Shown: in pieces, positions 1-7,953 of the stretch
Layout: each line of letters begins with the position of its first letter
Position numbering within the stretch: position 1 is the first letter of the stretch
DNA from: CAZAKO01 sp964546145
GTDB taxonomy: Bacteria; Fidelibacterota; UBA2242
Length of the DNA stretch: 11,074 nt
Assembly (NCBI GenBank): GCA_964546145.1
Contig: CAZJIU010000073.1
Location: 1 to 11,074, forward strand
Reading direction: 5' to 3'
Translations under genes and position numbers: made by a program
Notes under the pieces: generated by a model
Seen by the model: only the letters and a program-made list of their open reading frames with translations
Told to the model about the DNA's origin: nothing
Database searches by the model: none

Positions 1-6
1 TTTTAA

Positions 7-2547
7 TTGAAAAGAATTTTTACGCTGACAATCCTGGTGATTTCTCTTGCGCTGGATTGCGCATTGGCGGCGAGTATCTCGGGCTGGGTTCTGTCTCAAA
101 TGGATAAGAGGAGCCTTGATGCGGCATTAGTGATATTAGTAATGCCCAGTACTAATACCATCATCAGAACGGCAGTATCTGACACGAATGGATCTTTCCT
201 GATTGACGACATAGCACCGGGGATTTATAACCTCGAAGTCGTTAAAGACAGTTATTATAAAAATGCGCTTTTCGATTTACATCTTGAATCTGATAGTAAA
301 TATGAACTGACGGTGAGATTACTCAAGCAGGATAAAGGGGCGCCGGGAGAGTACTGTTTTATGCTGGGCAGCATCGAGGTTTATCCCCAGATGAGAAATT
401 TAATTCCCGATAATCCGGTAACTACTTACACGATCAGTTCGGGTGAAATTGAGCATATGCAAGCTACCAGCTTAGGTGATGTCCTGTTTTTGGTTCCCGG
501 CATCGAGCAAACGAATAATCCCGGGCTGGCAGATCCTTTACATGTTGGAATTCGTACGAACACTGTCAGTGGTGTCTATGGCGAACTGGGATCATTTGGC
601 AGTACAGTAATTGTTGATGGTAATAAATTGACTAATGATGCAAATGCTAACCGCTATACCAAAGAAACTGGCCGAGGCGGCATTGATTTACGCACCATTC
701 CGGCTGATAATATTCATTCGGTCGAGGTTATTTCGGGTATTCCATCGGTGGAATATGGTAATTTTACCAACGGGATTATTAAAGTGAATTTGAAGCATGG
801 CAATTTATTCCCCAAGCTCCGGGTAAAAATGAATCCGGATACCAAATCGGCGAGTTTGAGCAATGGTCACCGGATTGGTCAGGGGGTACTGGATTATTTT
901 CTGGATTATGCCTATTGTGAGCGTAATCCACGCAAGGCTGAGGATGAATATCAGCGATTGTATTTGAACAGCGCTTACGCCATCGAATCGAAGGATCGAA
1001 ATCGAGATGCCAAGATCCGGTCAACTTTTACCAAGTATTTTGATAACGAACAGCCTACCGATATTCTGCGAATGCGAAATTATGACCGCGGCTATAAAAC
1101 CTCTCTCTCGCTTGACCTGTCTTTAAAAACTGATTCCGATAAAATTTATCAAGGATTTTTTAGTGTTGATCTGAACCGTAAGAATAGTTATAAGGAAAGA
1201 TGGGTTGCAGAACAGGTGGTAAAACCGGATAGTGTTTATCCGGGTTATATTGGTAAGGTGGATGAAATCGGAATGGAATGGGCGATTGAAAGCAAACTAT
1301 CCCGAAAAAAGATATTGAAGACCGGGCGATTTACAAGCGAGCTGCTAACTGGATTAGAATGGCAACTGAATATGAATTACGGCAAAGGCTTAATGATTGA
1401 CGAAGAATGGCCATATTATGGATTTAGCTCCGGGATGCAGTCTTATTCCTTTGATTTATTACCCAAATTACAGCAGTGGAGTATATTTGTTGAAGATAAT
1501 TTTACCGGCAAGTTGTTAAAAAGAAAATGCCAATTAATTCTGGGCCTCCGCTATGATGCCTTTAATCCAATTGGAATCAGTTTCAAAGAGTGGGAAGAGC
1601 GGCGATCATTAATTACAACCCAACATGGTGATTTTTTATCTCCGCGAGCCAATCTCCATTATTTTATCAATGATGATGTGCGCCTGCGATTTGGTGCCGG
1701 GCGCAGTGTGAAAGCGGTATCTCTCGGCTATGTCTATATCCCGCCGGCTTATAATCGAGTTGCCGGAGATATTTTTGAAGTGCAATCTCAGGATAATCCA
1801 GATTTACAGGCTTATGGTCTGACTAAGTACGAGATTTCATTGGATTGGAAGTTAATGCAATTGTTTGGTTTCTCATTAACCGGCTATCAAATGGGGACAA
1901 AAGATATGCCAATTCATATTTTTTATCCCTGGGGATATTCGATCAATCCTGATACCCTGACTGCTAACTCTTATGGGATTAACGAGAATAGAGGTTGGAG
2001 TAAGACGAGCGGGATAGAGTTGATCATGAATATGAAGCGCCTTTATAATTTTCAGTATTGTATGAGTGTGACTTATCGGTTCAATGAATATGGTCTCCGA
2101 GGTCGGATTTATGACAACCTGCCGGAAGAGTGGGAGGAGATTTGGTATCCACCAAGTAGCACCTGGAGTGAGAAGGTTATTATTAACTATCAATTCAATT
2201 ACATTAGCAATCGGCTGGGTGTCTGGATGACTCTCGAAGCCCAGCATGTTCCGCTGGATCATCGCCAGACCATTTTTCATTCCAAATCTATAATTAAAAA
2301 TATTGACGGATGGGATTATCGGTTTTATCAGGGAATGGTTTATTGGTATGATAATGAATTATACGATATGGGTGGTCGCTGGTTGGCCAATTTTCGAATT
2401 ACCAAAGCGCTTTCACAAGTGGCGGAAATATCAATTTATATCAATAATTTTTTGGATGACCGAGCAGTCTGGAAGGATTTTAAAGATACCTATTTAGAGT
2501 TGAATCCAGAAATTTTTTACGGGCTGGAGTTTAGTGCTCAATGGTAA
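7..2547 (+). CDS. TonB-dependent outer-membrane receptor with N-terminal carboxypeptidase-regulatory-like domain
   Basis: This is an 846-residue outer-membrane active-transport receptor, expected to bind a substrate at the surface and import it with TonB/ExbBD energy. Seen in order: a signal peptide (residues 1 to about 21, ending ALA-A); a CarboxypepD_reg-like beta-sandwich (about 23-106, with SDTNGSFLIDDIAPGIYNLEV); a possible TonB-box-like segment near 121-126 (GSIEVY); a plug domain (about 133-264, with the typical late motif IPADNIHSVEVISGIPSVEYG at 231-251, split here only for length); then a long barrel of alternating hydrophobic and aromatic strands ending in a C-terminal Trp, as outer-membrane proteins often do. 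The start is TTG at 7, directly after an in-frame TAA at 4-6; no upstream ribosome site can be judged because the window begins there, but the signal peptide fits this start. It leads a tight gene group. No SusD follows, so a glycan substrate is not indicated and the ligand is unknown. The family call is secure; the substrate is not. Confidence 0.93.
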   Translation: MKRIFTLTILVISLALDCALAASISGWVLSQMDKRSLDAALVILVMPSTNTIIRTAVSDTNGSFLIDDIAPGIYNLEVVKDSYYKNALFDLHLESDSKYELTVRLLKQDKGAPGEYCFMLGSIEVYPQMRNLIPDNPVTTYTISSGEIEHMQATSLGDVLFLVPGIEQTNNPGLADPLHVGIRTNTVSGVYGELGSFGSTVIVDGNKLTNDANANRYTKETGRGGIDLRTIPADNIHSVEVISGIPSVEYGNFTNGIIKVNLKHGNLFPKLRVKMNPDTKSASLSNGHRIGQGVLDYFLDYAYCERNPRKAEDEYQRLYLNSAYAIESKDRNRDAKIRSTFTKYFDNEQPTDILRMRNYDRGYKTSLSLDLSLKTDSDKIYQGFFSVDLNRKNSYKERWVAEQVVKPDSVYPGYIGKVDEIGMEWAIESKLSRKKILKTGRFTSELLTGLEWQLNMNYGKGLMIDEEWPYYGFSSGMQSYSFDLLPKLQQWSIFVEDNFTGKLLKRKCQLILGLRYDAFNPIGISFKEWEERRSLITTQHGDFLSPRANLHYFINDDVRLRFGAGRSVKAVSLGYVYIPPAYNRVAGDIFEVQSQDNPDLQAYGLTKYEISLDWKLMQLFGFSLTGYQMGTKDMPIHIFYPWGYSINPDTLTANSYGINENRGWSKTSGIELIMNMKRLYNFQYCMSVTYRFNEYGLRGRIYDNLPEEWEEIWYPPSSTWSEKVIINYQFNYISNRLGVWMTLEAQHVPLDHRQTIFHSKSIIKNIDGWDYRFYQGMVYWYDNELYDMGGRWLANFRITKALSQVAEISIYINNFLDDRAVWKDFKDTYLELNPEIFYGLEFSAQW

Positions 2548-3626
2548 ATAAATTTCACCTACTGGTTCTAATCTTTGCGGTTTTTGGGAGTAGTTGTTTT
2601 CGCTCCCAACCGGAGCTGTTAGACGGCACTCTCGATCTGAATTTAAGAGTCGTTTTCCAGGATCCGGTTTATGATAAAATAAATTACCTTTCCTCCTTTC
2701 CAATTAACCTGATTTCCCTGGAATATGCCTTGGAATCCTATGTGGGGATTACCGATACCGCTGGATATGTAACTTTTGAAAATCTTATCTGGACACCCTA
2801 TAAGACCAGCGGGATTCAGGAGGTCTGGATAGCGGATTATCAGGATACGCTGACCTTATACCTGGGTGAATCCTTAATGGATATTGAGGAAATCAGTCAA
2901 AGTGATACGGCAGTTTGGGTTTATGCTCAGATTTCGACTAATCCGGGGATTAAGATCAATGAAATATTTTATGCCTGTTTTGCGGGTCCTATTCCTTTTT
3001 ATTTTTATGATCAGTATGTGGAGTTGGTCAATTCCGGTTCAGATACCCTCTATCTTGATGGAATGATTATTTGTCGGGTTGGTCCGACAATGAATATCCA
3101 GGCAATATTTCAATTTCCCGGTACGCCTCTGACTGGTTGCGAACATCCCATACTACCCGGGCAGATAGTACTCGTAGCCGGTGATGCTTATGATCACTAC
3201 TCGATTGATTTATCGCATGCGGATTGGGAGTTCTATAATAGTGATGAATACAACGGTTTTGATAACCCCGAAGTACCTAATTTGGTTAACCTCGAAGTCG
3301 GTGCAAAAGCGGATTTTGGAATTAATTTAAAAGCAGACTTAGTAATCATAGCCGACGGTAGCGATGTAGAGTATACTGATGGAATTGAGCTTAATACGAT
3401 TGTTGATGGAGTTGAATATACAGATAATCTAGCATTAATTAAAAGATGTGATCCTAGAATTGACAAAGGGCGGGCTGGAGTAGGTATTACCCCATATTCC
3501 GGTCAATCCATTGAACGAGTGAGACCGGGATTCGATACCGACAATTCATCTGTTGATTTTATCATTCTGTCTCGACCAACACCTGGATATCAGCATGGTG
3601 ATCAAGTACAATTGGCGGTCAATTAA
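2541..3626 (+). CDS. Surface lipoprotein with lamin-tail/DUF4876-like domain
   Basis: This 361-residue protein begins with a short lipoprotein-type signal (MVNKFHLLVLIFAVFGSSC), with Cys19 as the likely lipidated residue; the lipobox (G-S-S-C) lacks the usual Leu at -3 but has the permitted Ser at -1. Residues about 28-125 look like a beta-sandwich of the transthyretin/carboxypeptidase-regulatory kind (ITDTAGYVTFENL at 70-82). Residues about 136-350 resemble the lamin-tail domain as found in DUF4876 proteins: IKINEIFYA, then YDQYVELVNSGSDTLYLDG, then near the end SIERVRPGFDTDNSSVDF and PTPGY. Family members are commonly encoded beside TonB-dependent receptors in Bacteroidota. The ATG lies inside the receptor gene's last codons (7-base overlap), so translation is probably coupled; a GGAG at 2526-2529 is 11 bases upstream. 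I infer an outer-membrane-anchored partner of the receptor, possibly standing where SusD would in other systems. The molecular function is unknown. Confidence 0.82.
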   Translation: MVNKFHLLVLIFAVFGSSCFRSQPELLDGTLDLNLRVVFQDPVYDKINYLSSFPINLISLEYALESYVGITDTAGYVTFENLIWTPYKTSGIQEVWIADYQDTLTLYLGESLMDIEEISQSDTAVWVYAQISTNPGIKINEIFYACFAGPIPFYFYDQYVELVNSGSDTLYLDGMIICRVGPTMNIQAIFQFPGTPLTGCEHPILPGQIVLVAGDAYDHYSIDLSHADWEFYNSDEYNGFDNPEVPNLVNLEVGAKADFGINLKADLVIIADGSDVEYTDGIELNTIVDGVEYTDNLALIKRCDPRIDKGRAGVGITPYSGQSIERVRPGFDTDNSSVDFIILSRPTPGYQHGDQVQLAVN

Positions 3627-3635
3627 TTGAGGATA

Positions 3636-5099
3636 ATGAGACCGAGCAATTTTTCACCAATAAAGAAATTGATACTCCTACTATTTTTAGTAGAAGTGCT
3701 GATTGGGGCTGACCAGCCATCCGTTTTCTATATGAATCAGCCACGAAATAATTCGCCTGATTGGCTTGGATTATTCTTATATGATCTAGGTCATAATCCG
3801 GCGTTTTTCAAGTTGGCCAATTCGGCGGATTTTTCCCTTTACTCTTTTGGATTGGATTATTGGAATAATGCCTATCGTCGGCACTTCGATTCGGAGCAGG
3901 TTCGAAATTATGATTTATGCTTTTATAATGTCAAAACCTTAAATGAAAAAGCAACTATAGCCAGCTATGCTGGTTATGCTCGGATGGATTTTTACTCACA
4001 GCAGCAATCACTCGAAAAGAATTTCTACGATCACTATTTCGCTTTGGTAGATACGACTACTGGCAATATTAGCTATAAAAGGCCGCACTTGGGCTTTTTA
4101 TATAATTATTCTCTGAATGCTAAGATTCTGGCTGGTTTTGAAATAAACTACGGGGTGGAGCAGGGGCTGAAGGATGTCTATACCCAATGTGAGACTATTT
4201 TGCGGGATATAGGTCTTAAAGCTGGAATTGGTTTGGATTTATCGGCGATTGCCTCTCATTTTGGAATTTACGGCCGGATTTTCAATCGGCAGGGTAAATA
4301 CGAAGCCGTTCAGGAGCAGATTGCTCCTCAGGTTTTTACTTATTTTGGTTATCATGCTGTTAAAAGAGAAAACGCTACCGATTTGATCAGAAAGAATGAT
4401 TCCTATCAGGGGTATGAGGTGGATTTGAACCTGATGCGGGCTAATTTCATCTGGTCTGATCTGACGCTGTTGCTGAGTGGCGCCTGGATTGGCGCAGAAA
4501 ATGAAGTAACTGTGGGCAGTATTGCTCGGCCTTATCCTCGCGGTTACGGGGTCGGCTCGGAGAAAAAAGCAATTGCAGTTGCTCAGTATTTTCCACCCAA
4601 TAAGCGGTTGGGATTTCGGCTGTCATATACTTACCAAAATTTGGCAGATTGGGCAAAATCCGGACTTTATAATGTTTTGATTCTGGATAATAAAGTACAA
4701 TGCCATCAGTGGGATATATTGCTGAGGCATCGGCTGAATTCAGCTTTCGATATTATATTCGGCGGGGGCTACGAAATTACTTTTAATGACTATCGGGAGT
4801 ATATAGTTAATTTTATCTACGATAAGAACCAGAGCCGAACCGAATCCTTTATCAAATTGCATACTCGCCCAAATTCGATAATCTCGATTGATATCGGAGG
4901 TTCATACTCAAATTACATTCCTGATTTTCATTGGAATACCAAGCGTTTTCAGGTATTTGGTTTTCAAACCGTTGTTGAAAGATTGACCACATTTGGTTTC
5001 CTGGGTTTTAGTCTAAATTGCGGAATTTCTACACCGCAAGAGACTACCCGACATAATTTTATTATTGGGATAGGTTTATATTTGAAAAAAAATTATTAA
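3636..5099 (+). CDS. DUF6850-like outer-membrane beta-barrel protein
   Basis: The product (487 residues from this ATG) has a signal peptide with the basic stretch SPIKK and the hydrophobic core LILLLFLVEVLIG, cleaved near GA-DQ. The rest is predominantly predicted beta-strand with frequent Tyr/Phe and Gly, ending in a C-terminal Tyr, consistent with an outer-membrane barrel. The segment NYGVEQGLKDVYTQCETILR (174-193 counted from the TTG at 3627) and an N-terminal HNPAFF match what I recall of the DUF6850 outer-membrane family, which occurs with TonB receptors and DUF4876 proteins; that assignment is from memory and not from a search. Start choice: an in-frame TTG at 3627 abuts the previous stop, but ATG at 3636 has GAGG (3629-3632) just upstream, at a rather short 3-base spacing. 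The near-zero gap from the preceding gene indicates one transcript and coupled translation. Function is unknown; a structural or pore partner of the receptor is inferred. Confidence 0.78.
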   Translation: MRPSNFSPIKKLILLLFLVEVLIGADQPSVFYMNQPRNNSPDWLGLFLYDLGHNPAFFKLANSADFSLYSFGLDYWNNAYRRHFDSEQVRNYDLCFYNVKTLNEKATIASYAGYARMDFYSQQQSLEKNFYDHYFALVDTTTGNISYKRPHLGFLYNYSLNAKILAGFEINYGVEQGLKDVYTQCETILRDIGLKAGIGLDLSAIASHFGIYGRIFNRQGKYEAVQEQIAPQVFTYFGYHAVKRENATDLIRKNDSYQGYEVDLNLMRANFIWSDLTLLLSGAWIGAENEVTVGSIARPYPRGYGVGSEKKAIAVAQYFPPNKRLGFRLSYTYQNLADWAKSGLYNVLILDNKVQCHQWDILLRHRLNSAFDIIFGGGYEITFNDYREYIVNFIYDKNQSRTESFIKLHTRPNSIISIDIGGSYSNYIPDFHWNTKRFQVFGFQTVVERLTTFGFLGFSLNCGISTPQETTRHNFIIGIGLYLKKNY

Positions 5100-5102
5100 T
5101 TT

Positions 5103-5114
5103 TAACTGCAGTTA
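5103..5114. promoter_or_regulatory. Perfect 12-bp palindrome in the gap before the propeller gene
   Basis: TAACTGCAGTTA is its own reverse complement and lies four bases after the stop of the beta-barrel gene, in the only clear gap of the four-gene group. It could be an operator half-site pair or a weak hairpin (4-bp stem, 4-base loop). There is no T-run following, so it is a poor terminator. A palindrome of this length is expected a few times by chance in 11 kb, so the call is tentative. Confidence 0.2.
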
Positions 5115-5139
5115 GTGTTTATCTGGAAAAATTTATTTA

Positions 5140-7914
5140 TTGGGGAGTGTGGTAAAATATTTGTTGTTTAAAATTTTCTTTTCAGTCTTGATCATTGCCA
5201 TTACCTATGGGCAAGATTGGGAGGTAGTAAAACAGGCTAATATTACTGCTCTCAATGTCAGAAAATTTAAGATGTTCGATCAGAGCAACGGAGCAATAAT
5301 TGGGGGGACTGAATTTTTGAAAACAACTGACGGCGGTCTAACCTGGACAATAGTATATCAGAATCCTGAAGTTGCCTGGAACAGTGGGACTATTTTTGAT
5401 GAGTCAGTCGCTTACACCGGAAGCACAAAGGGATATATTTATAAGACAGTTAATGGTGGAGCTGATTGGACGATGGTCGGGGATACGGCAAGTTTTAGCG
5501 CGGAAAATATTAATGATATTGAAGCCGTAACAGCCGATACAGTCTATGCTGTTACTAATAAAGGCAGTGTCTTGAAAACTACAGACGGCGGTCAGGCCTG
5601 GATCAGAGTTGCTCAATTTACGGGTAAGGTTCTGATGAATGTCGCTTTTGCCTCGACCAATGTTGGTGTGGTGGCCTCAAGTTCCAGCACGGCAGTTCTG
5701 TCATGGTATACTGTAGATGGTGGCAACACCTGGATTGAGGTTAGTCTTGCTGGACTTTTTCCAAATACCTGTACTCCAAAAAATCTATTTTCTCTTGCTG
5801 CTTACGGACCGGGAAATTTCTTATTTGGGGGATCATATAAATGTAAGTTTTTCTCGTCGGATAGTGGTAAGACATACACTCGAATAGGCGATTCCTCAAC
5901 CGTAGCAGTCAGTCTCAGAACTACCCAATTAATTAATTCCAGTACGATGATAACTTGCGGAGATAACGGACTGGTTCAGTTATCAACCGATGGCGGCGCC
6001 AGCTGGTCTGATCGTTCTATTCCCTGTAGTCAATCAATTAATCGCAGCGCCTATTTTCTTAGTTCTGAGATTGGTATTGTCCTTTCGCAATACTATGGGC
6101 AATGGTTCAGAACCGTTAATGGAGGGATTACCTGGATTCCGATTAATTCCTGGCCCTGGGTTGAATTTTCAAATATAGTCAGCATTTCTGATGACAAATT
6201 TATTGTAACCGGGGCAGATGGTGGAGAAATAGCCGTCAGTACTAACAAAGGCGTTAGCTGGAATTATCCGGATAATTCTTTAGTTGTTCTTCAAGGTGGT
6301 ATTACCGAGTGTAAATTCATCAATCGGGATGTTGGTTATATCGCAACCAATGCTGGCGAGCTGTATAAAACGACTAATGGCGGTTTGGAATGGTCGTTTA
6401 TCTCATCACCTTTTTATGAAAATGCGTATAGTTTTTACTCCTTTAATTTCATCAATGAAGACACCCTGTTTGTCGGATCGAAAAAAGGTTCCTTGATTTA
6501 TTCTTATGATGGTGGAGCAAGCTGGACTGAAGCCGTATGTGGGAGCAATTTTATTTATGACATCTGGCCGTTTTCGGGAAATAAGATTATTGTTGCTGAA
6601 GGTGTCGGAACGTTTGGCGTATTTGATATTGCCGCCAATACCTTTATTGGAAAAGCTTATGGTACAGGCAGTCAAAATGCAATTGCAGTGAGAGATAATG
6701 TTGTCATTGTGGTATCCAAACCAAATATATTCCGGACAACATTAGACCAACTCGACACCCTGACAGCCGTATACACCAGTGATAATAGTTCACAAGATGA
6801 ATTTTTGGATGTTGAATTTTTTAATGACTCGCTAGTTTATGCAGTTGGCGAAGGGGGCATAATCCTCGAATCTTCTGATACTGGTTTAACTTGGACCAAG
6901 GAAGATTCGATAACGAGTTCGACTTACCGATCGATTTATGCAGGTGAGAAATCGCTATGGGTAGCTGGAGATAATGGCATAATTGTAAAACTGGATTTAG
7001 GCTATCCGGAAATGACAATTACCGAAGCGATAGTTGATGCAAATGCCGATTTTATTCCGGACCGACTAGATCAAACAGTTACAGTTAAAGGATTTGTTTC
7101 GACTCCTAATTTTTCTTCCGCTGGGATGGGTTACGGACTGCAGGATCAGTCAGCTGGCATTTATCTATCCACCTCTTCAGCTTTGGCTACTTTGAATCCT
7201 GGTGATGAAGTTGAGGTCGGCGGTACCATTAAACAGGTCAATGGGCTTTCTGAAATTTCGCCTATCAATGATGAAGATATAACCATACTCAGTACTGGAA
7301 ATCAGTTAGATACTCTTTTAATTACAATCGCGGATATCGGTGAATCTTTCGAGAACCGATTGGTAATAATCAAGGATGTCAGGTTAATCGAGGGCAATAC
7401 CTGGCCGGTGGAGGGAAGTGATAAAAACCTGACTATTACCGATAGTACTGATACATTGGTAATGAGAATTGATCAGGATACTGATCTGGATGGTTGGGCT
7501 GAATCCCCGACATTGACTTTTGATGTAATAGGTATTATAACTCAATCGACAACAAAGATACCAGCCGATGACGGCTACCAGATTATGCCCAGATTCCGGA
7601 CAGATATTCACAAAATTGGTGACGATGCAGTTGAGCCTGAAGCTAGACCGAGAACATTTGCGCTTTATCAAAATTATCCGAATCCTTTTAATCCGACAAC
7701 GACGATCTCCTTCGATCTGCCGGAAGATGTCAGAGTCAAACTGGTCGTTTTTAATATGCTTGGTCAACAAGTAGCCATTCTAAAAAATGAACCAATGTCA
7801 GCCAGTTCCTATAATATCAATTTCAATGCTTCGAGCCTGGCCAGCGGCCTCTATTTTTATCGGATTCAAGCCGGTGAGCATCAATCTTGGAAAAAGATGA
7901 TGATTTTGAAATAG
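5140..7914 (+). CDS. T9SS-secreted beta-propeller protein with OB-fold-like domain and type A sorting tail
   Basis: This 924-residue protein has three parts after a signal peptide (hydrophobic core IFFSVLIIAI, cleavage near TYG-Q). First, a propeller region of Ycf48/BNR (Asp-box) repeats: [ST]xDGGxxW-like motifs start at residues 62, 103, 147, 191, 239, 282, 325, 367, 411, 455 and 578, mostly 41-48 residues apart. Second, about 622-827, a domain opening MTITEAIVDAN and containing VTVKGFVSTP, GIYLSTSS and LNPGDEVEVGGTI, resembling the OB-fold (YhcR/DUF5689-like) domains of secreted proteins. Third, about 836-924, a T9SS type A sorting domain with YQNYPNPFNPTTTI (843-856), NMLGQQV and ASGLYFYRI, ending with a basic KKMMILK. 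It is therefore expected to cross the outer membrane by T9SS and be anchored or released. The start is uncertain: TTG 5140, GTG 5149 and TTG 5161 all keep the signal peptide; GGGGAG at 5142-5147 is well spaced for none of them. Numbering here is from 5140. It lies 40 bases behind the barrel gene and is probably co-transcribed. The ligand is unknown. Confidence 0.88.
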   Translation: MGSVVKYLLFKIFFSVLIIAITYGQDWEVVKQANITALNVRKFKMFDQSNGAIIGGTEFLKTTDGGLTWTIVYQNPEVAWNSGTIFDESVAYTGSTKGYIYKTVNGGADWTMVGDTASFSAENINDIEAVTADTVYAVTNKGSVLKTTDGGQAWIRVAQFTGKVLMNVAFASTNVGVVASSSSTAVLSWYTVDGGNTWIEVSLAGLFPNTCTPKNLFSLAAYGPGNFLFGGSYKCKFFSSDSGKTYTRIGDSSTVAVSLRTTQLINSSTMITCGDNGLVQLSTDGGASWSDRSIPCSQSINRSAYFLSSEIGIVLSQYYGQWFRTVNGGITWIPINSWPWVEFSNIVSISDDKFIVTGADGGEIAVSTNKGVSWNYPDNSLVVLQGGITECKFINRDVGYIATNAGELYKTTNGGLEWSFISSPFYENAYSFYSFNFINEDTLFVGSKKGSLIYSYDGGASWTEAVCGSNFIYDIWPFSGNKIIVAEGVGTFGVFDIAANTFIGKAYGTGSQNAIAVRDNVVIVVSKPNIFRTTLDQLDTLTAVYTSDNSSQDEFLDVEFFNDSLVYAVGEGGIILESSDTGLTWTKEDSITSSTYRSIYAGEKSLWVAGDNGIIVKLDLGYPEMTITEAIVDANADFIPDRLDQTVTVKGFVSTPNFSSAGMGYGLQDQSAGIYLSTSSALATLNPGDEVEVGGTIKQVNGLSEISPINDEDITILSTGNQLDTLLITIADIGESFENRLVIIKDVRLIEGNTWPVEGSDKNLTITDSTDTLVMRIDQDTDLDGWAESPTLTFDVIGIITQSTTKIPADDGYQIMPRFRTDIHKIGDDAVEPEARPRTFALYQNYPNPFNPTTTISFDLPEDVRVKLVVFNMLGQQVAILKNEPMSASSYNINFNASSLASGLYFYRIQAGEHQSWKKMMILK

Positions 7915-7942
7915 TGAGTGCAAATAATGAGCTAGCCCACTC

Positions 7943-7946
7943 GGAG
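7943..7946 (+). promoter_or_regulatory. Ribosome binding site of the PCMT-like gene
   Basis: GGAG sits 7 bases before the ATG at 7954, a standard Shine-Dalgarno spacing. It fixes the start of the methyltransferase and is a better site than those of the four genes upstream. Confidence 0.6.
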
Positions 7947-7953
7947 AATTCAC

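Noticed and set aside
1876..2280. 134-codon minus-strand frame
   Set aside because: Antisense shadow of the receptor barrel, whose own frame ends properly with an aromatic residue.
7384..7770. 128-codon minus-strand frame
   Set aside because: Antisense to the OB-fold and sorting-tail coding region; no ribosome site or recognisable domain.
7916..7941. GAGTG...CACTC inverted repeat between propeller and PCMT-like genes
   Set aside because: Five-bp stem with a loop of about 16 bases or more and no T-run; not a credible terminator.
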